DNA from: Stenocarpella maydis
Lineage: Eukaryota > Ascomycota > Sordariomycetes > Diaporthales > Diaporthaceae
Direction: 5' to 3'
Length of the DNA: 37,365 nucleotides
Assembly (NCBI GenBank): GCA_002270565.1
Contig: NQMI01000246.1
Span: forward strand, 1 to 37,365
The notes beneath the pieces were generated by a model that saw nothing but the letters and a program-made list of their open reading frames with translations, searched no databases and was not told where the DNA came from. Both the position numbers and the translations under genes were made by a program. This document shows positions 13,105 through 23,779 of the stretch, piece by piece (the first letter of the stretch is position 1; each line of letters starts with the position of its first letter).

Positions 13105-15694
13105 AGTCGGTTACTTTATCTATAAGTCGCCTTCGATGGGATTACAAAGAGCAGCGGTAGGGATCAGTTGAACTTGGTGGCTTCGTCAGCGCCCAGCTCG
13201 CTCTAGATCTAGAGCAGAGACTGCACAGTCGCTGTTTGTGGTGTTGTGTAAATATGTCTCGGTCTTGTTGTCTCCAATGTTGCACAGAGCGCTAATGTGG
13301 TAGGCCTTGCAGGTGCAAGAAGGGTAAATGTCTGGGCCGTGTTTCGTGAATGACGCTGAAGCTGGTGAATCCGCCCTTTTTGTTGTCGTTGATGGGGGGC
13401 AGGTGGAGTTTCTGTCAGGCTGTAAAGGTAGGTAAGATGGGCGGTGTGCTGATGCGAACATGCAATACGCTGGCGCTGAGGTGCAGAGGATGACAACAAC
13501 AATGATGATGGTGATGATGATGATGATGATTATGGCGCTGCGTAAAAAGGAAAAAAGAGCAAGCGATGGTGAGTGGGCAGGGGGTGCGCCGGATGGCGTC
13601 TGCGATTGGCGATCAATCTGAGCTTTATTATTTTTGACCCAGTCTCTGTTCTCGAAGTGCCCTGCTGCCCTGCTGCAGTGCTTGGCTCGTGTTGAGGGGC
13701 AACGCTGCGGCTGCACGGCGGGTCGCGTCAGGCTGATCGCCAACTTCTGTGCTCGCCCCTCCTGGCCACAATCGTGATCTGGACGAGGGGCTGGGCTCCC
13801 CTTGTTGGGCGGGGCTTTTTCTCTCAGTCTCGCCCACCTTCCAAGGTTGTTGGATCTGGCAGGGTTCCTCGGCCGCGAAGGATTTATTATCTGGGGAATT
13901 GCGGGCTGGGACAGGCGCGCGGGTGCAGGCCAGGGTCGAGCTGCTTGCTGATTAGGACCGGTTGGGTTGGCAGGCTGGCAGGACGGATAGGTGGGTGATC
14001 TGGGTCAAGCCGGAGATGTGTAAATTGATGGCTGGGATGCTGGCCCGAGGTCGTGGGCCGGGTTCCGGATTGGAGCGCAGGTAATAGTAGTAATATAATA
14101 TTGACACCCAAGCGACAGCAGCTCAAGCAGCAATCAGGAAGATTGTAGAGGAAGAAGAGGGGGAGGAGTGGTTTCTGTGCAGTCGTCGGGGTTGCTACAC
14201 TTGTGGGCTCGCTCTCTCTGGTTTGCGAGGTACACGATCAAGCTGTCAAGTCGGCGGCGTGGCTAACGGAGAGCGGTGGGTTGGGGCCAAAGCTCCTTGG
14301 TGGTGACGCAACCAACCAACAGCCGAGGAGCGAGGATGCCCAGTCAGTCGTTGCCGGTCGCGGAGCCAGCCTGGAGGTAAGCTGGTCGAGATAGGTATGT
14401 TGTATCAGGCGGACTGGGCAGGCAGAGTGAAGCCCGAAGCAATTGGGAGTTTGCTGGTTGTTGGGGCGATGGCGCGTGTGTGCTCTTGGGGATGCTGGCT
14501 GGTGATGTCGGGCAATGGAACTCCGGGGATCCAAACCGCGTTACAAAGGGGCTGCCAAGAACAGACGGGGGGACTCGGGGGCACTTGGTCGGGTCGTATG
14601 GGAGGGCTGACATGCACGTCAAGCTCGACGGTGGCGACGATAGGATCGACAGGAAGAGGGTGACATGATAACGCTGCCGGTTGCACACGAGGCTGGGTCT
14701 GGGTCTGGAAGGGGAGGACCAAAGAGACAGACGTACGTCTGGAAGACAGTTCAAGTTCTAGGCCTCACCTCATACGGGAACCAGTCTCGCCTTGTTTTAG
14801 ACCCCGCGAGCCAGACAGAAAACAGCAACATCTCGAGCCCCCCGTCCAAGGCGCAAAGGAAGGTCGGAGGTGGAGGGGTAGCTCCGCCCCTGCCTCCCAC
14901 AATGATGCAGGTCAACTTGGAGGTGTTGATCAGTCACCATGATCCGTCATTCGGCTATTTGGGTCAAATCCTATCCCAGTGCCTCGAGAAACCATCTGCC
15001 GTACCCAGGGCGCTTTGGACAATAACCCGGGTCACACAACAAATCCAAACAACACCATTGACAGAAGGTGACGGCACTTGTTGATTGATGAGCAGTCTGC
15101 AGTAGGTGAGTAGAGGAGGCTGCTCACCGTTCATGGCAACCAAGGGGGGACCCTGCCACGATATCGCCATATTGCCATAGTCAGTCGCTGCTGCCCATTC
15201 AAAGAAAAAGAAAAGAAAAACACATCACATCCATCTCAGGCTTATTCCCCGGGGCAGCGGGTTGCCTAATCGGGCAAGTGTGCAGGGCAGGTGGAGGGGA
15301 GAACGACGGTCTTTGCTGTTAGTGTAGGTTGTTAGAACGGACCAGTGTCATGGCCAGGCTGGCTGACTATATGTGAGATTGCTGGACATTCTTCCTCTAT
15401 CTCTATCTCTTCATCTCTAACACATGTCAATCCCAACGCATCCCATTGAGATATCCGCGAAACCAGGACAACGCCGGTCAGCTGGGACCGGCACCCACTA
15501 AAATGACCTCATTGTGCTAGCATGGGTTCCCTGCCACACACACACGCACAAACACGGGCCATCGACAATCGACCATCGCCTGTCATCCAACAACCTTGGA
15601 AGCCAAGACCCCACCACGACTGCGACCCTGCGATTCCAACCGCACATGCAGACAAACAGACATGCAGCCACGGGGCTGGCTGACCACACGCACT

Positions 15695-15734
<40 letters not shown>

Positions 15735-16560
15735 ACCACCAGAACAAACACCACGACTTACACCGCGCCGACTACGGCGATATCACAGCTGCACCTCCGA
15801 AGTCGTCCGTCGTTCCGCATAAAGTTCCCGGTCTTTTACCGCCTAAATACTCTCTAGCCACATGTGACTCCCATCACCCACCCGGCCGCGCGCCAAGCAA
15901 ATAGCCAGATCTCGCAAATCTCCAATAGATAGATTAAAGAAACAAAAAAGAAAAAGACCCCCTTGCGGTGAATACATGGCATTGTGTCTGTGACCTGGAG
16001 GCGGGCTCCTCCCAACAGCAAGTGGTCACACGTTGAGACGCGATATTAGTCACCTTCCTAGATTCTCTGTCCCAAGGGACAACGCCCATGCGCAGACAGA
16101 CAGACAGCCTTGCTCTCTCATTCGGGCCCTTGTGGGGTGGCGTGGGGGGGAGTTTTCCCTCCCTAGCGCGTGTCCTGACCTGAGACAAACATTTAGGGGG
16201 GAGGGCGCCAGGACGCCTGAGCGGGCAGACGAATAGTTAGACGAGGCGCGGTGCACGAGGCCACGCGGGGGGGGCCAAAGGCGACTCCACAGCATGGTAC
16301 AATCGTGTCGGCCCGTCTCACCTTTTTTTTCCTTCAAAGTTTCGTCTTCCTGACCAATTTTCGCCGCAGGAAACACCGCTCCTCGCCGCGACTGACTCGA
16401 GCGGCCGCTCCTGTATCCGATCTTCCGGCTAAGGGACGAGGGTCGGAGGTTGATACCAACACCGGTTGCCTCGGCTGAGTGTTTGCTGCGTGGTTTGCTA
16501 CCCGAGCCGATATAACAGCCGCCAAGTTGCACTTCGGTCGAAGACGCTTTTAGAGTACAA
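13105..16560. other. Gene-free 3.4-kb region with simple repeats
   Basis: No supported gene. The part just upstream of 13104 should be the promoter and 5' UTR of the minus-strand hypothetical gene. It contains (GAT)n at about 13500-13532, a polypurine stretch near 15203-15222, CTATCT repeats near 15397-15412 and the CAG repeat listed separately. GC content is like the housekeeping part, with no sign of transposon damage. Several open frames over 60 codons exist on both strands, but none shows domain-like composition or convincing splice sites. Confidence 0.5.
15695..15733 (+). repeat. (CAG)10(CAA)3 microsatellite
   Basis: Ten tandem CAG triplets run into three CAA triplets. In one plus frame this would be a poly-Q tract, but the frame around it shows no other protein-like features, so I treat it as non-coding. 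Confidence 0.9.
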
Positions 16561-18300
16561 CTTCTTCTGAATTGCCATTCTTTTTAGATGAAGTAACTCG
16601 GGGGGATAACAAATGATGCATTTTAGGAAAGTCATGCCAGTAGTAGTAGATTTGGTGATGTGAGCACATCTAGTTATGACCCTGGCAGTTTTGACGTAGC
16701 CCCATGCAGAAGGATAGTATATTCAGTAAATGCCAGCTTCCGAATGAGCAAAGAGGAACCGCCGGCAGCTCCTTTTTCGCATAAAAAAAAAGGAAAGAAA
16801 TTAAAAAGAGTATTGTGTTGGAATTAAGAACGAAATCAGCTCAGGAGCAAACTATTAGACGATATATTATTCTAACAGGAGACCGGCTCTTGAAGTACAA
16901 TACTTTGCCTAGATGTACTCATCTTCAGAGCATTTTTATTTCTTACAAGCTCAGTTTTTTTTCTTCTTATTTTCTGCTTTGAACTACTTCCTGGGGGCTT
17001 TCAGCTTTCCAACCAACGTACCATTCTGGCCAAAAATGTCCCAGTTCTTCAGTCCCTTCAAATTTATTGGATCGTAGGGGGTGGGGCGGGATTTCTGTTC
17101 AGATTCAGGTCTTCTGTGCTCGCTGGCCAGCTGCTTGAGTTGACATCTGGTCTCTGGTCTCTTGACTAGGGTTTCTGATGTGGTTGCCTTGAATTGCTGT
17201 GGATGCCCTGCTGAGCAAGAGTAAAGCAAGTGTTGTGTCTGCCCGTCGTAACTCTACTAGTTAAGCCGGTTTCCATGGTTGTCTTCGCTTCTCCTGTTTC
17301 GAAAAACTCACAGTAGGGCCACTAGCCCCGGCCCCAGAGTTGATTCTGAGAGATTTGCTGGAAAGAAGTCATCAGCTCAACTAATCGTATGTAGTTTTCT
17401 CTTGCCACCGGCTCCGTGGCACACACCTCCGAAGAAATACCAACAAGACTAACTAAGGCCCTCTTAACTGTATGTGTAAAGCTACTGACAGGTACGCTCA
17501 ACACTTCATGGTTCTAAGCATAGGTCAAGGGATATTCAGTAACCCAACGATTTTCGCTGGTGGGTACGGTCCACACGTTTCCACCACTGGACCCACTGGC
17601 ATTTTCAATATATTCGCAGTGGAACGCATTGAAACGTCTTGAACTCGTGGCTCCACTCGTCGTGGTTAGTAGAGAGGCACCGACCTGTTTTTGGGAATAT
17701 GGCCCAAGGTTACCCCCAAGATTGGTTAAAGTGATGTTGTTAGGTAGAAATGACAGAACCACAAGAGTCATCATGTACGAAATTGAGCAAGGCCTTGGCA
17801 GCGCCGCATTAATTTTGACGCAAGGGAAGCATTTCCTGGTCGCTCCGGTGAAACTTTTCACATCTGCCGTGGCTTTTATGCCTCTCAGAGATGTTTCTGA
17901 TGATGCGGATCAGACTTTTCGGCTTGTACTCTTCATTTCCACCACCATGCTTATTTTGCTAGTTACGTCGTGCTTTTCGAGCATCTACGAGGGCCGCTCC
18001 GAGGTCTCTTGGGAAAGCTTGGTCCTCTTCTTGTCCTTTGGTAGAGCTCTCGAATAAGGCATCTGACACTAGTGAGAAAGCTGAGACGGAAAGAAGGGCT
18101 GGAGGAAGGGAACAAGTCAAACCATCCTGGACACCACAGCCAGAAAGAACCAACAAAATAAGAAGTGGCGAGGTGGATTGACTCAGCGGAGAATTCATGA
18201 AGCGATGGGCTGTGAGGCTTACGATACTCACCCCCAGAAAGGCAACCAAAGCGCACTAGTGAGCGCCCCTCGCAAGCTTGTCTCACTCCTTACTGGTACT
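16561..18300. other. Region with orphan minus-strand open frames, no gene assigned
   Basis: Three minus-strand stretches are open but lack a clear start or partner exon. The first (17248-16984) ends in NWDIFGQNGTLVGKLKAPRK and has no ATG after its upstream stop. The second (17861-17514) reads through CFPCVKINAALPRPC to SENRWVTEYPLTYA. The third (about 18261-17959) starts after a TAG and contains a short hydrophobic stretch followed by GTGAGT, a possible signal-peptide exon plus donor. A plus-strand frame (17560-18057) overlaps the second and has a hydrophobic C-terminal segment. I recognise none of them. They may be decayed or unusually spliced small secreted-protein genes, or chance frames. 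Confidence 0.3.
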
Positions 18301-18478
18301 GCGGGCCCTCATAATTAAGAAGACAATCCTCAGGAGGCTTTTCAAAGAAAACTGTGCCCAACAGGATTTGAAAGCAGTCAACATTGAAAAGAAGAGCATC
18401 GTGTGAGATGCCAAACATAACCGATCCTTCTTCCAGTCCATGTGTCCTCCCAGGCAACACCTGCCTGTCCTTTTTAAC

Positions 18479-19121
18479 TCATCCCAGCCGTAAACCAGAG
18501 TCCCTTGGCCCCCATTCGATAATATTGGTCCGGTCCCTCAACTTCCTCTCCCCATTGCACGAGACCCACGGCCGGCCCACCAGCCCGATACCAGCTCGAA
18601 GCAGTCCTTGCTTAATTACCCCCCCGGGGCCGTCACCACACAGTGAGAGAACCTTGTGGGTCTCCATGTTACAATAAAAACCCTCGCGGATCGACGCGGG
18701 GTTGGGGCCGAAGCTTGTGTTATCTGTGCTTGGATAATTCCACCTGTTGACGCACCCTTTCCAGCATACTAGTACTGCGGCTGGCTCTTGAGGTCGCTGC
18801 CCTGTGCCCATAGATACTGCCTGCGTGCTGGTATGGCCACCGTTCTCGTCACCGCAGCAACGCACGGGATTCTGTGCTAAGCTTTGTCTCCGGGTTTCAT
18901 CAATAACAACATAGAACGGACATAGAAAGCGCCCAGGGAAAGGACGGGATGATAAGCGCATTATGGACTGCTATATGAGAGAGCCCCATGTCAGTATGAG
19001 ATTCTTGTGCGAATAAGACAGGTCAAAAGAAAGCTGATTCCAAGTAAATGGGCCATGAGGCTGCGCAGAGGGTACAACTCACAGCCACAAAGGTGGCTGC
19101 TAATAGAGCCAATGCCAGACT
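18479..19121 (-). pseudogene. Candidate secreted Cys-rich protein, start codon not found
   Basis: The main exon (18970-18479) encodes 163 residues with eight cysteines, including RCCGD, CWKGC and FYCN, ending in GLRLG. It is preceded by a good intron (19082-18971, 112 nt): donor GTGAGT, branch TACTGAC, acceptor ATATAG, phase 0. The exon before it reads SLALALLAATFVA, then VAQS after the splice, which looks like the hydrophobic core and cleavage site of a signal peptide. But TGA and TAG lie in frame immediately upstream, with no ATG, so the start is lost, mutated, or in an exon I cannot see. No family recognised. If intact elsewhere it would be secreted. The nearby CVNH and CFEM genes fit a secreted-protein neighbourhood. 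The splice and signal reading is inference from sequence alone. Confidence 0.4.
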
Positions 19122-20771
19122 CTATCAGTTCACATCTGCCACTTGTCTATAATTTAACTAAGCCTCCTCTTTGGTCTCTCAGAAATGAATGACCATGTCT
19201 TCCACAAGGCGAAGCTTGTGGAGCCCCAAAACAATATCGGCTGGGTTGCAAAACGATACGACGAGCTATTGGCTGCTGTTAGAAAAGATTGTGTATCTAC
19301 TATAGGCTCATCAAGTACATCCAGTCCTTCGAGGGCAAGAGTACTCTTACATGTTGATCAAGATCGGGAGTGTTGCGGAGACTCGGTGCCATCGCTCATA
19401 TTGGATAGGAGTTTTCCACGAACATGGACGAAGCTTTGTATAATGCGTAAAATGTGTCACCAGGAGACAAGAGTCGCCTGCAGGGCACGTCTGGCGGAAC
19501 CGGGATGCAAGGTGCTGGGCAGACCCATCTATATCAGTCCAGTCGGCGGTGGTACTGTTACAAACCGACAGTGTAACGGAGGTAGCACGACGAGCCCCAG
19601 CCCTTACCTACACCACTAGATATGCATGGGCTCTCTCAATTATTGAGAAGTGATGTTATTACCCAAGTTGCACCTTGTTCATTGTGACTGGCACGATGCC
19701 TGGCAGCCGGTATCACTCCCATTGGCCTACACAGTGCTCAAAATGTTGAAGGCCAGTTGTGACCTCTACCTCTGAACCCGTGTCTTCGAGACTCAGGCTC
19801 CAGCTGCCACGGAAGGTTTCACTTTGCTCTCCTTGTACCGCAGCTCCAGATCCAGCACCACAGTAGCGATCTCAGGTTGTTGAAGCAAGGCGCATGAGCA
19901 GCCGTGATTGATTTGATTTTGGCTTGTGCGGCAGCCCACCCACGGCTCGGCTGATGATGATTCCATATGGGCACCACGGTTCTCTCACTGCAATAGCTAT
20001 TATCTTAGTATTCCATAGAACATAGAGAACCCAGCGCGAAAAATCACCAAGCGGTAAGTAAATCATCTGCATCTAATAAGCGGGTGCTTTAAAGTTCGGA
20101 TTTTGAGTTTGCACAAGATTGTGCCAAGACAATCCCCCATGGCCCGGAGTTTGCTTTATGATATCCTGCGACTCACACTAGAAACATGTCAAGTCACCAA
20201 TCTCGGCACATCAGCAGACAGCCTTACAAGAGAATTGATATGTATGCATGATAAGCCAAGACGTGCGCATGCCATCAGATCCACATTGAAGTGCCAGTGC
20301 GGCTGAGATTTGCCAACTGGTGCTTTGCGAAAGCTCCTAGCATATACCCACCTACGGGACGTTATCCGAGTGATACAGAGTGCTTGGCACTCTAACCGCC
20401 TCAGGAGCCCCTATGGTTCATTTCCGTGTCATATGACGGCCATGGCTTTTTTAGCTTTCTTTGTAGATTACCATCCCACCCCGATAATAAGTCGGCTTTT
20501 GTTCCATTTCTCCTTATCTTCCTAGCTCATTGCAGCTGCACCGTCTGGTGCTCCGATCTTCATGCCAATGTGAATATGTAATCGTGCCCGATTCTGTTAC
20601 CTTACACAAGCAACTTGTTTGATACGATCTGGCGCGAATGACGAGCGAAACTGAGTCGCATTGTTCCACCTGAGCAACAAATCTTCTCAAATTCGCGTTT
20701 CGAACCGGCTCCCGCCACTTTTCACCTCCTCTTTCACTTCACAGATGCGCCGAGACTAGTTGTTGTTCAGC
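19122..20771. other. Gene-poor stretch with one orphan open frame
   Basis: On the minus strand 19607-19347 is open without an early Met. It reads CNSTTADWTDIDGSAQHLAS, later CPAGDSC, and ends at ATG followed by TAA; its last codons overlap a GTAAGA donor-like site. A plus frame (19185-19619) overlaps it. Neither is recognised. The remaining sequence up to 20771 shows no supported gene; its last few hundred bases should be the promoter of the CVNH gene. Confidence 0.35.
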
Positions 20772-21430
20772 ATGAATCTATCGATCGCCCTGGTGGCGGC
20801 AGTGGCATGGCTTTCCGCACACGCATCCGCGCAAAACTTCCAGCACTCTTGCTATAGTGAGTCTAGAACCCGGTCACACAGAGACTCTCAGGGGACGCGT
20901 CGTCTCGCAGGGGTAAACGAAAGCTGACGAGTGGTGCTTCTAGACTACTTCCTCGACAACGGCGTGGCAGACGGGAGTCACGAACTACACCTCGAGGCGT
21001 TCTGCTCCGGCGGCACGGACGAGGGAGGGAACGAGCGGTCGCGGGTCTGCACGAGGCTGAGGCTGGATAATTGCTACAAGAACGTCAATGGTGCACTCAA
21101 GGCTTACGACGATGGCGAGGAGCCTTCGGACAGCCTGAGCACGACGTGCAATGTCGACAGCTGCGCAATCATGAGGGACTCCTGGGACGGGCCAGTGATC
21201 ACTTGCCAATGTCGGAATGATAACGGGGAGTTCGTGGACACAACGATTGATTTGAGTAAGACTCTTCCTGGATAATTCGAAGATGCCCTATACTAACGAC
21301 ATGTGTCCCAGACAAGGAAATCGGTAATGAGGGAGGACTGTTGCAGTGCGGAGAGCAGCAATATGGGAGTCTAACCTGCCCCGAATGGGGTCCTGACTCG
21401 ACAAAATTCTTACCCCAGGAAGACCTGTGA
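20772..21430 (+). CDS. Secreted CVNH (cyanovirin-N homology) protein
   Basis: Exons 20772..20856, 20944..21255 and 21312..21430 encode 171 residues. Both introns (87 and 56 nt) have GTGAGT or GTAAGA donors, CTGAC or CTAAC branch sites and TAG/CAG acceptors, phase 1. A signal peptide (about 1-20, ending in AHASA) precedes NFQHSCYNYFLDNG, then a first repeat with CTRLRLDNC and NVNGAL, and a second with SDSLSTTCNVDSC, ITCQCRNDNGE, DTTIDLNKEIGNEGGLLQCG. The ...L.ATC....ID.NxxIxNxxGxL.C pattern, twice, is the CVNH fold, a carbohydrate-binding domain found in ascomycete and fern proteins. Here the first repeat carries an acidic insertion, and ten cysteines remain in the mature part (27, 49, 64, 72, 97, 102, 116, 118, 145, 155). 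Secretion and glycan binding are inferred from family and signal peptide. It sits at the edge of the AT-rich transposon area. Confidence 0.88.
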
Positions 21431-22290
21431 TGATTCGTACTTCTAAAGTGCTGCCTGCATAGCGTTTAATAATACAAAGTCTCCGGTAACAAGTACATGT
21501 CATGAATTTCCCATAGCCAGATCTGCTTCCGTAAGGTACAGTCACGAGAGACATAGTTACTAATGATTTAGTATTGAATAAACTGTTAAAAAGCGTTTAA
21601 TAAGCTTTCCTGAAGTCGCTTCCCTTACAGGATATCTTATAAATATAATCTGTAGCACGTTATCTACATCCAGAGCTATATATATATTAAGCTTTAGTGT
21701 TATGATCACACCAAACCTTTATGGGGTTCAGTAGGTAACCTGTAGGGTTTATGTTAGTAGAGCGGTATAGAGGTGATACTTGACTGAGTTTGCAGTATAT
21801 AAAGATACTATTTATAAAGAGGGTATAATTAAAAGCTATAAGGCTATCCAGTTAATAGGACTAAATACTTAGATTAATAACTAAAGAGTCTATTCTATAA
21901 AAGCTATTTACTATAGTAATAACTATATCTATATATATATTCTAACTCTTTAGTAGCTATATTGGATAACTTATATCTAATATGTCTATTTTTTAGCGGA
22001 TTTATTTAGATAACTTATATCTAATATATCCATCCTGAGGGGGTGGGTCCTTAACCCTAACTCTGTGTGTCTGCTGATTCCTTATGCTAGTGCTAGTGGG
22101 GCAGCATTATGGTCCTTGCTCCCGCACTCTTTTGATTCTTCAGATGGATCCTGGGGTGCCATCATGTTAGTTCATAACATTTAGCTATATAATGAATGTA
22201 GAAAGGAAACTATAATAGTAATATTAGTCTTTATAAATATAATTAAACATCTTGGCTAACTATATTATTTATTAATAATATTTATATACT

Positions 22291-22737
22291 ATTCTTTTAG
22301 AATGATAATGTACCCTAGGTAAGAAAAGAAAATAACCTAAAAATAGTAAATCTCTCTTATAGAAATCTAAATATACTAAAATAATATAGAAAATTTTCTC
22401 TATTAAATACACCTACCTATACTATTATATAAGCCCTAGTTAAGGAGTAAATGAATAAAATAAATGTTAAGGAATTCTATATATTTCTATAGTAAAAACT
22501 AATATTTGGAAAGAAGTTTGGTTTTTAAGCCCTCTAATTGGCTATTTCCTACTTCTCTAAATTTAAGTGCGGGGTAGCCTTACTAATAACACCCACCTAC
22601 TCATCCACGGCGAAGGCGGCTCGCTAGAGCGAGCGAGTGAGGGTGAGATGCCTTTACTACCTTTAGGTTTAAGGTTTGATTCCTACTAGTACTAAAACTT
22701 CCTTTTTTTTTATCCTTTTTCATTATTCTAAAAGAAT
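22291..22737. repeat. Possible inverted-repeat (MITE-like) unit
   Basis: The left end ATTCTTTTAGAATGATAATG (22291-22310) is matched in inverse orientation by CATTATTCTAAAAGAAT (22721-22737), differing by a 3-base gap and one base. The enclosed 447 bp is AT-rich and non-coding apart from the GC island. The terminal motif is itself nearly palindromic, which makes chance agreement easier, and I see no clear target-site duplication. Confidence 0.25.
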
Positions 22738-23578
22738 GGCTCTTGTGGGCTTCGGAGAAGCTATCCACACAATATTATTTAATATTAAATCTTTTAATTA
22801 TTTATAATTGCAGCAAGTAATTATTATAACTCTTTTCTTCAAGACTTCCTGCGCCTTAAACGTTAAAGTCCAGCCTACAAACAGGAGTGACTTAACCGCA
22901 GGCGACGTCGTTAGAAATGCCACGTTGTAATATATTCAGTTCTAATGTAGTATCTAATTACTCAGGCTGTTCGCCCTGAAAGACCGCTGGCGCTGTATTT
23001 TAAAAAATAGATAAACTGGTCGAAAAGAAGAACCTGAATTGCTCTATGTTAATGGCCCAAAGTCGTCAAGTGGGAAACTTCATCTGCCTTGTTCATGTGA
23101 CATCTTGTAGGGTGATGGAACTGGAGCCGGGCCATTGACAGAACTGACGACCAGGAGACGGATTACAAGGGTCTGAGAACAGACAACGCATTCAGAGGGC
23201 CGGGTACAGAGCCCAATAGAGGTGGCAGTGAGTCCAACCATTGCCTTGTTAGGTCGGCGGCCGAGAGTTGATGAGGTCGTGGTTGGGATTCGAAGCCTTC
23301 AGCTGTTCGGCCGTTGAGCCGTGTAACCCACCTCCCTAGAGACTTCAGCCAGTAAAATCTACAGACCTCGTCGATTGATCACCAGATGCAGTTGGCCGAA
23401 GGCCCTAAACGGCAGGCTTTGACTCGCATTTTAAGCTAGACAATATCAGAGTAGTGGCACTATCACCGCCGGTCCCTAGAACTGCCCTCTTGGGTGCCTC
23501 GAGAAAATTGAGCATTTAGCGAATCCGACAGCCATCAGTTAGACCATTTAGAATTAACTGAATAGCTTTAAATCTGGT

Positions 23579-23583
23579 ATTAT
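23579..23583 (+). repeat. Target-site duplication, left copy (ATTAT)
   Basis: ATTAT directly abuts the left LTR and recurs directly after the right LTR (25220-25224), as expected for a 5-bp integrase-generated duplication. Confidence 0.9.
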
Positions 23584-23721
23584 TGTGGAACCTGAAACGC
23601 ACTACGTGCTTGGCAGTCAATACGCTAGGCACTACTTAAATGCCACGTATCGCTGTTCTAGAGCAATGTCTAGTTTCTAGACAACGGACCTACTGAATAC
23701 ACTCGTTTTTTCCGTTCCACA
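23584..23721 (+). repeat. 5' LTR, 138 bp
   Basis: Begins TGTGGAACCTG and ends CCGTTCCACA, so the ends are 8-bp perfect inverted repeats (TGTGGAAC/GTTCCACA). It differs from the right copy by two transitions, T here versus C there, one in a GTCAAT/GCCAAT context and one in AATGTC/AACGTC. Confidence 0.95.
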
Positions 23722-23779
23722 GTTATAAGCCTGGTTTGCCTAATTTCCTCTTTCTTTTGTTTTTAAAGCTATCACCAAT

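Larger units (their letters stand above)
21431..23583. other. AT-rich, probably mutated repeat region
   Basis: From about 21560 to 22900 the sequence is very AT-rich, dense in TATA/CTATA and TpA, with stops in all frames: the look of an old, RIP-damaged repeat. A GC-rich island (about 22608-22660) stands out inside it. From about 22900 to 23580 the composition is more balanced but still has no gene. I cannot assign a transposon family. Confidence 0.5.

Noticed and set aside
15509..15904. Poly-Q or poly-L frames over the CAG repeat
   Set aside because: Open only because of the microsatellite; several frames and both strands are equally open.
22049..22060. CCTTAACCCTAA as a telomere-like repeat
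   Set aside because: Only one CCCTAA unit; no array.
23261..23341. tRNA-like sequence on the minus strand (GGCTTCGAATCCC)
   Set aside because: B-box similarity only; the T stem and acceptor stem do not pair and the A box has mismatches, so I do not call a tRNA.
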